In this document: one piece after another, positions 42,044-50,762 of the stretch | Layout of the letters: every line of letters begins with the position of its first letter | How positions within the stretch are numbered: position 1 is the first letter of the stretch | Assembly (NCBI GenBank): GCA_964466055.1 | Contig: CAYXLW010000001.1 | Location: 299,284-363,283, forward strand | DNA length: 64,000 nt | Reading direction: 5' to 3' | DNA from: CAYXLW01 sp964466055 | Lineage (GTDB): Bacteria > Patescibacteriota > Gracilibacteria > GCA-2401425 | Notes under the pieces: model-generated | What the model saw: the letters and a program-made list of their open reading frames with translations, nothing else | Told to the model about the DNA's origin: nothing | Database searches by the model: none | Program-made: the position numbers and the translations under genes

Positions 42044-42520
42044 CTATAGTCTTAATATCCTAGAAAAAATACTTGAAATAGACTCTTTCTGTCCTTCGAG
42101 TTCTCTTATTCCTCTGTTAAAAAGAACTTCACGAACATCATCAACAGGACTATTACCTAGTTGAATAACGATCTCATTAACAATAGATTTTTTAATTCGA
42201 ATGTTAAGAGTTGTTACATGTGGTGGTTCATATACAATGTAGAAACTTTCAATATCTGAATATGGGTAAAACTTTCTTTTTGCTTTGACCCCCAGTGTAG
42301 TAAGTTCATGCTCAATAATCACAGGATGATCACGGGATAGAAGAAAATATACCCCTGCAAGAACTAAAAAAACTAAAGACAAGACAACATCTTTAGAAAG
42401 AACTCCATAAATAATAATAGTTAAAAATATAGTGCTAGCCACTAAATACCAATAAAAACCTTTATGGTACTTCATATACTCTGGAGCATGCCAAGAAATA
42501 ATTGTTTGACCGTAGCTCAT
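42044..42520 (-). CDS. small membrane protein with two spans
   Basis: 158 aa. It starts SYGQTIISWHAPEYMKYHKG; a WHAPEY-type opening before a hairpin membrane pair is typical of a hypothetical family I associate with candidate-phyla bacteria. Membrane segments at about 25-42 and 46-62. The C-terminal half (~70-140) is a cytosolic beta-rich domain (DHPVIIEHELTTLGV, YPYSDIESFYIVYE, LNIRIKKSIVNEIVIQL), reminiscent of bacterial PH domains. It follows clpP by 22 nt in the same operon. Function unknown. Confidence 0.65.
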   Translation of the reverse strand: MSYGQTIISWHAPEYMKYHKGFYWYLVASTIFLTIIIYGVLSKDVVLSLVFLVLAGVYFLLSRDHPVIIEHELTTLGVKAKRKFYPYSDIESFYIVYEPPHVTTLNIRIKKSIVNEIVIQLGNSPVDDVREVLFNRGIRELEGQKESISSIFSRILRL

Positions 42521-42542
42521 ATTTCACAATTGTTATTTGATT

Positions 42543-43181
42543 TTAGTTTTTAGGATTTGTAATAACTTTATCAATAATCCCATAATCCTTAGCCTCCTCT
42601 GCACTCATATAAAAATCACGTTCCATATCTGCTTGAACTTTCTCTTTTTTCTGTCCTGTTCTTTCAGCCATTAAGTCAATAAGTAAATCTTTTGTTTTGA
42701 TGATATGTTTAGCTGCAATTGCAATATCTGTTGCTTGCCCTTCAGTGCCACCAAGAGGTTGGTGAATCATTACTTCAGAATGTTCTAATGCATATCTTTT
42801 TCCTTTTGTTCCTCCGATTAGAAGAATAGATCCTCCACTTGCTGCTATTCCTGTACAAATTGTAACTACATCTGGTTTTACATATTGCATTGTGTCATAC
42901 ATTGCCATTGTTGAAGTAACTTGTCCACCAGGTGAATTTATGTACATAGTTATATCTTTTTTAGAATTTTGTTTTTCTAAAAAAAGTAATTGGGCTATAA
43001 CAGTATTTGCAACATCGTCGTTAATGACTGATCCCATAAAAACGATTCTATCTTCAAGAAGTCTAGAAAAAATATCATAAGCTCTTTCTCCTGTTGGTGT
43101 TTTATCAATTACTGTTGGGATTAGCATGCTTTTTATTGTTTTTGATCCTGTAGAAGTATTTGATTTTAAAAAGTTAAACAT
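42543..43181 (-). CDS. clpP: ATP-dependent Clp protease proteolytic subunit
   Basis: Serine protease core of the ClpXP/ClpAP machine. 212 aa. Catalytic triad: Ser115 in GIAASGGSILL, His140 in EVMIHQPLGG, Asp189 in MERDFYMSAEEAKDYGIID. YINSPGGQVTSTMAMYDTM is also conserved. The N-terminus to about residue 20 is longer than in many ClpP proteins and may be a propeptide or may mean that Met20 is the true start. No clpX or tig is adjacent. Co-transcribed with the small membrane protein downstream. Confidence 0.96.
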   Translation of the reverse strand: MFNFLKSNTSTGSKTIKSMLIPTVIDKTPTGERAYDIFSRLLEDRIVFMGSVINDDVANTVIAQLLFLEKQNSKKDITMYINSPGGQVTSTMAMYDTMQYVKPDVVTICTGIAASGGSILLIGGTKGKRYALEHSEVMIHQPLGGTEGQATDIAIAAKHIIKTKDLLIDLMAERTGQKKEKVQADMERDFYMSAEEAKDYGIIDKVITNPKN

Positions 43182-43417
43182 AGGTAATAGTTAGTTAGAT
43201 GATTAGTAAAATAGAATTTAGAGGGTTCTGATTTTAAATCAGCCATTTAGTTGTCAGTCAACAGTCTTTTTACTATTGCAAACATTCTACCTAATTTTAG
43301 GAAAATTAGTAATAAAATAGAAATAAATGGATTTGACTTTTGTGTTAATGGTTTTGATTTGAATGATCTTAAATAAAAAAATAGAAAAAATGGACCAACC
43401 GTAAGGTTGAGTAAGCT
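43182..43417. other. intergenic spacer upstream of clpP
   Basis: A/T-rich, holding a terminator for the minus-strand gene at 43418 and presumably the clpP promoter. No ORF or repeat is seen. Confidence 0.35.
43384..43409 (-). terminator. terminator of the gene at 43418-43846
   Basis: Minus strand: CAACC-TTAC-GGTTG (43396-43409), then GTCCATTTTTT. Confidence 0.7.
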
Positions 43418-43846
43418 TCATTCTATTTTATAAATATAAATATCCTTATTTTCTTTTTCGGTAGCCACAAAACCAAATTTTAATTTTCCCGGATCATGGT
43501 ATCCACTTAAACAACACATATCCTCATCAAATTCCACTATTCCTTTTAGAACATTTTTTACTAACTCGAATATATCTTTTGCTTTTATAAGAAGTTTATT
43601 TCCCTCGTTTTTTTGTATAGCATCTGTAAGAGATGTGCCAAGCTTAATATTTTTAAATTCACTTTCACTTTCTATATTTATTGAAAGTACTAGTATGTGG
43701 CTCAGATTGTAGAATATTGAAGCTTTAATCCCTTCAGATAATTCTTTAAAATTCAGTACAGGTCCTTCCTCGTCTAAATTTGTTTTAACTCCAAATAAAT
43801 TTTTCTGAATTGTTTGGAGTACTAAATTTTCTACTTCGGGGGTCAT
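43418..43846 (-). CDS. small cytosolic hypothetical protein
   Basis: 142 aa, no signal peptide or span. A short helix (VENLVLQTIQKNLFG) is followed by alternating strands and helices. It ends in a beta-rich segment with a CC pair and His (MCCLSGYHDPGKLKFGFVAT), which could bind a metal, though no known site is recognised. Transcribed alone between murD and clpP, with a terminator. Function unknown. Confidence 0.6.
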   Translation of the reverse strand: MTPEVENLVLQTIQKNLFGVKTNLDEEGPVLNFKELSEGIKASIFYNLSHILVLSINIESESEFKNIKLGTSLTDAIQKNEGNKLLIKAKDIFELVKNVLKGIVEFDEDMCCLSGYHDPGKLKFGFVATEKENKDIYIYKIE

Positions 43847-43901
43847 TTGAATATATATAATAAAAAAGGACTTGTATTGTATATTGTAATATTATTATAT
43901 G

Positions 43902-45218
43902 TCAATCATTATTATAACTTTCTTTATTTTTGTATAGGTCTATCAATTCATTAAATCTTTTTCCTCTTTCTTTATAATTATCAAATTGATCAAAAGAAGT
44001 ACAAGCAGGGGATAATAAACAAATACCTCCTATTTTTTCTAAATGCCTAATACATTCATTAAAAGCATCATCAAATTTGAAAACTCTTTTCATATTACTC
44101 CCTCCATTTTTTATTATCTCATTTTCAATTTCCTCCCCAGTTTCCCCTAAGCATACAGAAAATATTTTATCATTATTACTAATTAATTTAGCTAACTCGG
44201 AAAAATTAGAATTTTTATTCCCTCCTCCTAGCATTATAGCAATATTATCGTTTGGGAATGAATTTATTGCAGCAATACTTGTTTCAGGAGTGGTTGAGAA
44301 AGAGTCATTTATAAAAGTAATTCCATTTTTTTCTGCAATTTTCTCAAGTCTTAAAGGCAGTCCTGTGAACTCTTTTACAGTTTTAATAATAACATCATTT
44401 GAAATATCTAAAACTTTAGCAACATGAATTGATGCAAGTACATTATTCCAATTATGTTCTCCAATAAGTGCAATATCTTTAACATTGATTATTGCTTCTT
44501 TTTTATAATAAAGCATATCATCCACTATATCTTTTTTAGGAGAAAAGGGGATTTTAATTCCTTTACTTTTTTCTGCTATTTCTTGTGATGATTTAAAATC
44601 TTTATGAAAGATACAATAATCAGTTTCTATTTGATTTTTAACCAACTGAGATTTTGCTTCTCTGTATTCATCAGTGTCTTTGTGATAATCTAAATGTTCG
44701 CTTGTTACCATTAAAATTACAGCAATATAAGGAGATTTATTTAGTGTAAATGTTTGGAATGAAGAGAGTTCCAAAACAACGTAATCTTCTTTTTTAATTT
44801 TATCTAAAAAATCAAGTGGGGGAGTTCCAATATTTCCTCCTAAAAAGCATTTTTTACCTGAGTTCTCGATTATTTTGTACATTAAAGAACTAGTAGTTCC
44901 TTTTCCTTTTGTTCCTGTTACTCCAATAATTGGAGCAGGACACTTATCAAAAAATAATTCAGTATTAGATGTAAGTTTATTTCCAACTAATTTTAGCTCT
45001 TTACGTAAAGGCGATATTCCTGGTGACCGAAAGATAAAGTCAAAATCATCTAAATATTCCCAAATATTTTTTCCCGTTATTTGTTTGGATTTTGACTCAA
45101 TTTTTGAGTTTTCATCTAAAACAGTAATATTAGAAAATCCATGTTTAAGTAAATATTTTTCAGTTGATTTACCTTCAGTCCCATATCCTAGAATTGCAAT
45201 TTTTGAGTCTTTTTTCAT
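43902..45218 (-). CDS. murD: UDP-N-acetylmuramoyl-L-alanine:D-glutamate ligase
   Basis: Cytosolic Mur ligase that adds D-Glu to UDP-MurNAc-L-Ala in peptidoglycan synthesis. 438 aa, normal length. N-terminal Rossmann motif GYGTEGKSTEKYL (~11-23), ATP-binding loop GVTGTKGKGTTS (99-110), then GGNIGTPPLDF, ELSSFQ and HLDYH. The third domain has NDSFSTTPETSIAAI and LMLGGGNKNSNF-like sequence. The start codon directly follows the stop of the small membrane gene (TAA-ATG), so translation is probably coupled. Other mur genes are not adjacent. Confidence 0.95.
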   Translation of the reverse strand: MKKDSKIAILGYGTEGKSTEKYLLKHGFSNITVLDENSKIESKSKQITGKNIWEYLDDFDFIFRSPGISPLRKELKLVGNKLTSNTELFFDKCPAPIIGVTGTKGKGTTSSLMYKIIENSGKKCFLGGNIGTPPLDFLDKIKKEDYVVLELSSFQTFTLNKSPYIAVILMVTSEHLDYHKDTDEYREAKSQLVKNQIETDYCIFHKDFKSSQEIAEKSKGIKIPFSPKKDIVDDMLYYKKEAIINVKDIALIGEHNWNNVLASIHVAKVLDISNDVIIKTVKEFTGLPLRLEKIAEKNGITFINDSFSTTPETSIAAINSFPNDNIAIMLGGGNKNSNFSELAKLISNNDKIFSVCLGETGEEIENEIIKNGGSNMKRVFKFDDAFNECIRHLEKIGGICLLSPACTSFDQFDNYKERGKRFNELIDLYKNKESYNND

Positions 45219-45563
45219 TTATTTCCAATTTATTAAAAATATTCCTCCAATAACAAGAGCTGTTCCTAATATCATTTTTAAATCGATGTTTTGTTTATAA
45301 TAAAGTGCATGTCCTGCTATGAAAACTAATCCTCCAATTCCAATATAAGATATTCCTGATACAGCAGTCGATATATTTGCTTTACTTGCAAGCATATGAG
45401 CTCCACTGATAAAAAGATTTCCTATATATAAAATGGGAAATAAAATTATAGGGATAAGGAGAATTTTCCAATTATTTATATCATAATTTCGGCTTATTAC
45501 TACATATATATAAAATCCTATCTGAGCTAAGGTAAAAAATAGAAGTGAAAGAAATACGTTCAT
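45219..45563 (-). CDS. small four-span membrane protein (SMR/EamA-like)
   Basis: 114 aa with four hydrophobic segments (about 3-20, 33-51, 66-86, 94-112). The layout resembles half of an EamA-type transporter or a small multidrug resistance protein, with GISYIGIGGLVFIAGHALYY in the third segment and a final GTALVIGGIFLI. The usual charged Glu of the first SMR helix is not seen, so substrate export is uncertain. Its stop codon touches the murD start, suggesting a shared transcript and perhaps a wall-precursor link (inference). Confidence 0.6.
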   Translation of the reverse strand: MNVFLSLLFFTLAQIGFYIYVVISRNYDINNWKILLIPIILFPILYIGNLFISGAHMLASKANISTAVSGISYIGIGGLVFIAGHALYYKQNIDLKMILGTALVIGGIFLINWK

Positions 45564-45618
45564 TATTAAGGTGTTTTTATAGTGTTGTTATAATATTGGA
45601 ATAGTAATATGCAATCAA

Positions 45619-45646
45619 GTAGAGACGCGATTAATCGCGTCTCTAC
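45619..45646. repeat. 28-bp perfect palindrome
   Basis: GTAGAGACGCGATT joined to its exact reverse complement (14 + 14). GC-rich against an AT-rich background. Confidence 0.9.
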
Positions 45647-45695
45647 GAAAATAAAAATTACACTAATAGAGCACCAAAAATCAATTCGTACGTAG

Positions 45696-45715
45696 GCGAC
45701 ATTGGTCAATGTCGC
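45696..45715. repeat. 20-bp inverted repeat
   Basis: GCGACATTG-GT-CAATGTCGC. Its arms resemble those of the neighbouring AGGCGATGTC palindrome. Confidence 0.8.
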
Positions 45716-45763
45716 TTGTAAAAAGTGAGCTGAAGCATGTAAATAAGAAATGTTAAAAAAAGC

Positions 45764-45787
45764 AGGCGATGTCACGTGACATCGCCT
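45764..45787. repeat. 24-bp palindrome, second copy of the 29356 element
   Basis: AGGCGATGTCAC plus its complement. Identical to 29356-29379 except for the two central bases; flanking bases GC and AC are also the same. Confidence 0.88.
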
Positions 45788-45821
45788 ACAGTTAAAGCAT
45801 AACATTATTTATTAACAAACT

Positions 45822-46853
45822 TTATTTCTTCCCCCAAATCTTTTTTGTTATTCTCCATCCTAGCTTAACAAGTAGGACTGAAATGAAGAAATATATTGCA
45901 GCTTGAACGAATCTTAATGTATAAGTTGCTAGATGAATTGAAACATCTTGAATTAGACCATTTATGTTTCTTACGAAAGATTTAATTTCATACTGCCAAG
46001 AATCTTTAATCTGCTTAATATCAATAAGCAAATCTTCATAGATATTTATGTTGAAGTAAGAGTAGTTAATTCTAGCTAGTTGTTCTGATTTTTCTTTACT
46101 AAACCTATCAATTTGTTCTTTGATATCAATTCTTTCTTTTGATAATTTTTCTATTAAATTAAGCTTGCTTTCAATTATTTTAGCAAGGTTTTCAACGTCT
46201 TGTTTTTTAGTAGCAAGAACAGTTATTTCATCGTAAGCATCCTGTGCATTTTTAAGTGTTTCTTCAATAGAAATGAGTTTTTTCTTTAAAATATCTAGCT
46301 CGCTATCATAATCTTCAACAATTTTTTTAATTGTTTCAATTTTAGTATTAAATATTTCAGGCTTAAACTCTTTGATAACGTTAATTATTTCATCCTCATT
46401 TCCTTTTTTAACTTTAAGCTTGAAATCGCAAGATTTATCACTTTGTTCTGAACTTGAAAAAATAACATAATCTCTTTCTTTTAATTTAGATATTGTTTCA
46501 CAATTTTCTTTTAATTTTCTTGTTCTTATACTTGTAAAATATTCTTTTATTTCAAAGTTTTCAGAATCATCGTCTTTAATGAATTCATCCTTTATTTGAG
46601 TAGGTATTGTAAGACCTGTCCTCATTTGTTGTACATTCTCACTCAAACTTCTCCCATCATAAACATTATTAAATTCTGCCATTTGCGTAGCAGCTTCAGG
46701 GTAGTAGTTATTACCTCCAAAGTTGAATAGACTTTTAAATGAAAATGAAAATAGTGCAATTATTATAGAGAATGAAATTACTCCTAACAATAAAAGCCCA
46801 ATAATTTTTGCTATTGACTTAAAAGACCAGTCAAAATTTTCAAAGAATTTCAT
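45822..46853 (-). CDS. DUF4349-like membrane protein
   Basis: 343 aa. One membrane segment near 14-36 and another near 310-330 bracket an external or periplasmic region. The region has two strand-rich parts (YFTSIRTRKLKENCETISKL, DYVIFSSSEQSDKSCDFKLK) and a long coiled coil (~165-270: DYDSELDILKKKLISIEE, ESKLNLIEKLSKERIDIKEQ). This order fits DUF4349 proteins, whose function is unknown. It follows the ferredoxin gene by 26 nt. A C-terminal basic tail (KKIWGKK) lies inside. Confidence 0.7.
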   Translation of the reverse strand: MKFFENFDWSFKSIAKIIGLLLLGVISFSIIIALFSFSFKSLFNFGGNNYYPEAATQMAEFNNVYDGRSLSENVQQMRTGLTIPTQIKDEFIKDDDSENFEIKEYFTSIRTRKLKENCETISKLKERDYVIFSSSEQSDKSCDFKLKVKKGNEDEIINVIKEFKPEIFNTKIETIKKIVEDYDSELDILKKKLISIEETLKNAQDAYDEITVLATKKQDVENLAKIIESKLNLIEKLSKERIDIKEQIDRFSKEKSEQLARINYSYFNINIYEDLLIDIKQIKDSWQYEIKSFVRNINGLIQDVSIHLATYTLRFVQAAIYFFISVLLVKLGWRITKKIWGKK

Positions 46854-46879
46854 GGTGATGATTTATTTAAAATATAAAA

Positions 46880-47128
46880 TTATTTATCTTCAATGGATAT
46901 GGCATTAACAGGACAAGATGACTCAGCATCCTTGGCTGTTGGGCATTGCATATCTGCGTCTTTTCTTACATCTGCTTTTCCATTTTCTTTCATCTCAAAT
47001 ACTTCACCGCATATTGCAGAACAAACGCCACAACCAATGCATGTATTTTGATCTACTTTTATTGGTCTATTATCGTTATGACTTTGTAATTGTCCTGATT
47101 TATTTTGATTATGATTATCTTCTGACAT
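46880..47128 (-). CDS. ferredoxin, [4Fe-4S] type
   Basis: 82 aa. Residues ~22-80 form a small ferredoxin with Cys30, Cys33 and Cys36 (CIGCGVC) and Cys72 (SCPVNAI) as likely ligands of one [4Fe-4S] cluster. Cys40 and Cys62 are extra and may form a disulfide, as in some monocluster ferredoxins. The first 20 residues are polar and disordered. It is a cytosolic electron carrier whose partner is not identifiable from neighbours. The iron-dependent serine dehydratase is far away. Confidence 0.9.
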   Translation of the reverse strand: MSEDNHNQNKSGQLQSHNDNRPIKVDQNTCIGCGVCSAICGEVFEMKENGKADVRKDADMQCPTAKDAESSCPVNAISIEDK

Positions 47129-47249
47129 ATTTATGATATTAAAAAATAGAGAGTATGGGACGTGGTCAAACTAAACTATTAATCACATTCATCTATTAGA
47201 TTTTTTCTTGATTCTTTTCTTTCTTATCCAGTTAAATCCAACTTGTAAA

Positions 47250-48023
47250 TTAAATAGCAATTCTCACAAAAGTTGTAATTTCTGCTCCTGCAGAAGAAGC
47301 ATAGGCTTCAACAGTTTGTGATGGATCTTTTACAAAAGGTTGAGTTTTTAGAGATGATTCTCCTCGGAATTTATTTTCCTTTCCTTTCATGATATTTTCT
47401 ATGATTTTCTCTGGTTTACCTTCTGCTTTAAGTTGTTCTATCCAAATTCCTTTCTCTCTTTTTACCAAGTCATCAGATACATCTTCAGGGGAAAGGAAAA
47501 TAGGATTCATTGCTGCAGCGTGCATTGCAATATCGGTAGCTACATGTTCATTCCCTCCTTTTAGCCCAACGAGCACACCAATTTTGCCATTTGTATGAGT
47601 ATATGATCCAATAGTTTCTGCTTCAATTTCCCTAACGTCTATAATTTTCATATTTTCTCCGATTGTTCCTATTAAATCTTTCAATTTTTCTTCTGCTTCA
47701 ATTTTTGTTTTTTCTTCACCATTTTCAAAAACTTTTTCTACAAATTTTTTACCAAATTCTTGGAATTTTTCATTCTTAGCAACGAAGTCAGTTTCACAAC
47801 CTATTGCAACTATTGCCCCTTTTTTACCCTTTATTTTCACAAAAACTGTTCCTTCGGAAGTTTCTCTATCTGCTTTTTTGGCAGCTTTAGCGGCTCCTTT
47901 TTTTCTTAATACATCAATTGCTTCTTCCATGTCTCCATTTGTTTCAACTAGAGCATTTTTACATTCCATCATTCCTGCTCCTGTCATTTTTCTTAGTTCA
48001 TTTACTTGCGTTGCGGTTACCAT
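47250..48023 (-). CDS. tsf: translation elongation factor Ts
   Basis: Guanine-nucleotide exchange factor for EF-Tu. 257 aa, somewhat shorter than E. coli (283). The N-terminal UBA-like domain is VNELRKMTGAGMMECKNAL, followed by the core TDFVAKN motif near 77-83 and IDVREIEAE. The C-terminal part reads LAQ-like WIEQLKAEGKP, then LKTQPFVKDPSQTV. rpsB, almost always directly upstream of tsf, is missing here; a zinc/iron-cluster protein gene lies upstream instead. Confidence 0.96.
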   Translation of the reverse strand: MVTATQVNELRKMTGAGMMECKNALVETNGDMEEAIDVLRKKGAAKAAKKADRETSEGTVFVKIKGKKGAIVAIGCETDFVAKNEKFQEFGKKFVEKVFENGEEKTKIEAEEKLKDLIGTIGENMKIIDVREIEAETIGSYTHTNGKIGVLVGLKGGNEHVATDIAMHAAAMNPIFLSPEDVSDDLVKREKGIWIEQLKAEGKPEKIIENIMKGKENKFRGESSLKTQPFVKDPSQTVEAYASSAGAEITTFVRIAI

Positions 48024-48128
48024 ATTTTGTGTGTCGTTAAGGTATAAAAAATAAAAAATCTATGCCAAGTGAGTCTGCCATGCATTGGTATGAAAGTCAA
48101 AATAAATATTTTTTTGTTTATGTTTAAT
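48024..48128 (-). terminator. possible terminator or leader between genes
   Basis: Minus strand TACCAA ... TTGGCA can pair around a 19-nt loop and is followed by GATTTTTTATTTTTT, resembling a terminator of the gene at 48129-48788. The tsf promoter must lie in the same 105 nt but is not clear. Confidence 0.4.
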
Positions 48129-48788
48129 TTAACAGTATTTTTCTAAGAATTCCCTATGTATTTTTGAAAGTTTATTTCTATTCATGTTTAGTCTTTTAAA
48201 AACATCTTCAATAGAAAAATTCTCACTACTTTTTATTTGAGATATCATTTTTTTTACTTTCATAAAATCAAAAAGTTTTTTAGAAATTATCTGTAGGACA
48301 TTCAAGTGGGCAAAAAGAAAAGCTATGAAATCCCAATACTCTTTATGTTTCTCATTTTCATCTTCAATTTCTAAATTAAAAGGAGAAATATCCGATAATC
48401 TGCCATCTTCTAGCATAATAATAATTAAGTAGAGAATATCTTCCGAGCCACAATGGATTATTAGCTCTCTTGTTTTTCTTTTGACTAATTCATAGTTGGT
48501 GATTTTTTCTCCTTCATAAGTCCGAATATCTCCTCCTTTAAATTCTTGGCAGACCTTTAGGCAGCTAAAGTGTTTTTTATCATGCAATGAACAAAGATAT
48601 TTTAAATCCCCAAATTTATCTTTTTTTCTAATTAAATATTTACATTGGATTCCTTCGTTTTTTTTAAATTTCTTTCCAAGTAAGTCTCTTGAGTTTTCTG
48701 GTAAGGTCACAGATAAAACAGCACAACATCTTGCACAATTTGAGCATTCATTTTTTTCACATTTTTCTAAATCACTTTTATTAAACAT
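48129..48788 (-). CDS. YkgJ-family cysteine-cluster protein
   Basis: 219 aa. The N-terminus carries the cluster C10-x4-C15-x2-C18-x2-C21-C22 (CEKNECSNCARCC), the YkgJ/CxxCxxCC type thought to bind zinc or iron. Later cysteines in IQCKYLI, YLCSLHD and FSCLKVCQEF complete the pattern seen in the family. The C-terminal half is helical and may be an added domain. Cytosolic, function not known for the family. It precedes tsf but is probably separated from it by a terminator. Confidence 0.8.
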   Translation of the reverse strand: MFNKSDLEKCEKNECSNCARCCAVLSVTLPENSRDLLGKKFKKNEGIQCKYLIRKKDKFGDLKYLCSLHDKKHFSCLKVCQEFKGGDIRTYEGEKITNYELVKRKTRELIIHCGSEDILYLIIIMLEDGRLSDISPFNLEIEDENEKHKEYWDFIAFLFAHLNVLQIISKKLFDFMKVKKMISQIKSSENFSIEDVFKRLNMNRNKLSKIHREFLEKYC

Positions 48789-48872
48789 CTCAAAAACATT
48801 AGTTTACAAAATGAATTTTATTTAAAAACATTAATTTCGCCAATATTTAATATTTTTTTATTTTCAAATTTT

Positions 48873-48900
48873 TTGACTTTTATATTCCCTTACGTAGAAT
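48873..48900 (+). promoter_or_regulatory. promoter of the DUF4870-like gene
   Basis: TTGACT (48873-48878), 16-nt spacer, TAGAAT (48895-48900). Leader ~26 nt to ATG 48933. Confidence 0.65.
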
Positions 48901-48932
48901 ATGTTTAATAAAGAAATTAATTTAACATAATT

Positions 48933-49496
48933 ATGGAAAACATCTCTCAAGAGACACTTGATGCCTTCAAAAAAGAAAATGATATGACAATTGAAGAAGC
49001 AATATCACATGTTCAGCAATGGATTAAAGAAGACAACGGAGAGCAAGCAGAGGCTGGTATTGCAGAACTTAAGAAATTTGTACCAGAATTACAAGAAGTT
49101 AAAGATTTAGAAAAAGAATTGAGATTGAAAAAATCTGAGGCGGTTCAGGAAAAATCTGAAGAAAAGGAGAAGGTGACAGAGGCTACTTCTAATTTAGAAG
49201 ATGTTACAAAATCAGAAAAATTTTTAGCATCACTTGGGTACTTTGGGTTTTTATGTGTGTTACCACTTGCTTTAAAACAAGACAGTGAATTTTGTAAATA
49301 TCATGGTAAGCAAGGTTTAATGCTAGCAATACTTTTCTTTTTTATGAGTGCAATTGCAGTAATTATTCCAGGAGGATTTGGGATGACGTCACTTATTCAT
49401 ATTGTTATTTCTGTTTATGGTTTTATGCAGGCAAGAAAAGGAAAACTTTGGAATATGCCTGTTTTTGGTGATATGGCGAGGAATTTGGATGTTTAA
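48933..49496 (+). CDS. DUF4870-like membrane protein with coiled-coil N-terminus
   Basis: 187 aa. Residues 1-90 are charged helix (coiled coil). Residues ~95-180 have three hydrophobic segments beginning FLASLGYFGFLCVLPLALKQ, then SEFCKYHGKQGLML, IAVIIPGGFGM and IHIVISVYGFMQA. This is the DUF4870/Tic20-like pattern in which a YHxxQ motif follows the first span. Function unknown in bacteria. Own promoter; followed by a heptamer array. Confidence 0.7.
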   Translation: MENISQETLDAFKKENDMTIEEAISHVQQWIKEDNGEQAEAGIAELKKFVPELQEVKDLEKELRLKKSEAVQEKSEEKEKVTEATSNLEDVTKSEKFLASLGYFGFLCVLPLALKQDSEFCKYHGKQGLMLAILFFFMSAIAVIIPGGFGMTSLIHIVISVYGFMQARKGKLWNMPVFGDMARNLDV

Positions 49497-49498
49497 TT

Positions 49499-49533
49499 AA
49501 TGATGAATGATGAATGATGAATGATCAATGAAC
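49499..49533 (+). repeat. heptamer array AATGATG
   Basis: AATGATG x3, AATGATC, AATGAAC in tandem. A second weak periodic stretch (GACTTATGACTCTTGACTGA) lies near 49600. Confidence 0.85.
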
Positions 49534-49646
49534 AAATAACAGATAACAAATAAAAATTATAAATTTTGAATTATTTTCCGATTCATTAGCTTAGACTAAA
49601 AGACTTATGACTCTTGACTGAAGACTGATTTTTACTAAAGCCTAAT

Positions 49647-50651
49647 ATGAATTTTTACACAGAATATCTTCAAAAACTTGGGGAGAAAAAATATCGTATA
49701 GATCAAGTTCATCATGCATTTTACCATGATTTTGTTGAATCTTTTGATGAAATAACAACTTTACCGAAAGAGCTTAGAGAAAATCTGTCTAAAGAGCTTC
49801 CCTCTTTCCCATTCAAAAATATAAAAGAAAAAACATCAAAAGATGGAACTGTAAAAGTTTTATTCCATACTTTAGATGATCTTAAAGTAGAAGGAGTTTT
49901 AATGAGACATCTTCATGATAGAAATACAGTTTGTGTATCATCTCAAGTTGGTTGTTCACTTGCTTGTGAGTTTTGTTCTACAGGGAAATTAGGGTTAACA
50001 AGGAATTTAACAAGTGATGAAATAGTTGCTCAAGTTCTTTATTTTGCAAGAAAACTTCAAAATGAAGAGAGGCAAAAAGTTACTAACATAGTTTTTATGG
50101 GTATGGGAGAGCCATTTTTAAATTATGATAATGTTATGGAGGCAATTAGAACTATAAACGACAATAAGAAACTAGGGATTGGTAGTCGACATATTACAAT
50201 ATCAACTTCTGGAATTGTGTCTCAAATAGAAAGATTTATGAATGAAGGAATACAGATAAATCTTGCTATATCATTGCATGCGCCTAATGAAAAACTGCGG
50301 TCAAAAATTATGCCAGTTAATAAAATGTATTCATTGCAATCTTTGATTGATGTTCTTAATAAATATACAAAAAAAACAAGCAGGAGAATATTTTATGAAT
50401 ATATTATGTTGAAAGGAGTAAATGATGAGGATGAACATGCTCGTGAACTTGGTAAATTATTACAAGGAACACTTTCTCATGTTAATCTTATCCCTTTTAA
50501 TCCAGGTTCTACTGATGAGTTTAAATGTTCATCAAAAGATAGAATGAGAGAATTTCAAAAAGTACTTTTGAATTATGGTGTCCCGAGTACTATTCGTGTT
50601 AGTTTAGGGCAAGATATTGATGGGGCATGTGGTCAACTTGCAGGAAAGTAA
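49647..50651 (+). CDS. rlmN: 23S rRNA (adenine2503-C2)-methyltransferase
   Basis: Radical-SAM enzyme that methylates A2503 of 23S rRNA (and some tRNAs). 334 aa. The [4Fe-4S] motif CxxxCxxC is Cys103-x3-Cys107-x2-Cys110 in GCSLACEFCSTGKLGL. The C-terminal cysteine of the GACGQLAG motif (Cys328) forms the protein-RNA intermediate. Other blocks: VFMGMGEPFLNYDNV, SRHITISTSGIV, LAISLHAPN and ELGKLLQGTLSHVNLIPFNP. Start at ATG 49647; no Shine-Dalgarno. Confidence 0.97.
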   Translation: MNFYTEYLQKLGEKKYRIDQVHHAFYHDFVESFDEITTLPKELRENLSKELPSFPFKNIKEKTSKDGTVKVLFHTLDDLKVEGVLMRHLHDRNTVCVSSQVGCSLACEFCSTGKLGLTRNLTSDEIVAQVLYFARKLQNEERQKVTNIVFMGMGEPFLNYDNVMEAIRTINDNKKLGIGSRHITISTSGIVSQIERFMNEGIQINLAISLHAPNEKLRSKIMPVNKMYSLQSLIDVLNKYTKKTSRRIFYEYIMLKGVNDEDEHARELGKLLQGTLSHVNLIPFNPGSTDEFKCSSKDRMREFQKVLLNYGVPSTIRVSLGQDIDGACGQLAGK

Positions 50652-50762
50652 TTTTTAAAGTACAGTTTCTGCTTAAGCTATTTTTTTATTTAATAGAATT
50701 GCTCCTTTAAAATATATTAGTTATAACTTAATATATAAGTGTCTTTTTTTTTATTCATTCTT

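Larger units (their letters stand above)
45564..45821. other. intergenic cluster of three palindromes
   Basis: Between the SMR-like and DUF4349 genes. It holds the palindromes at 45619-45646, 45696-45715 and 45764-45787, with no plausible gene. An open frame across it is built from the repeats and is not accepted. Confidence 0.7.

Noticed and set aside
45566..45805. 79-aa minus-strand ORF
   Set aside because: Built entirely from palindromic intergenic repeats.
48470..48500. ITNYEL residues in the YkgJ protein as another heptamer insertion
   Set aside because: The DNA there is not an AATTACG array; resemblance is by chance.
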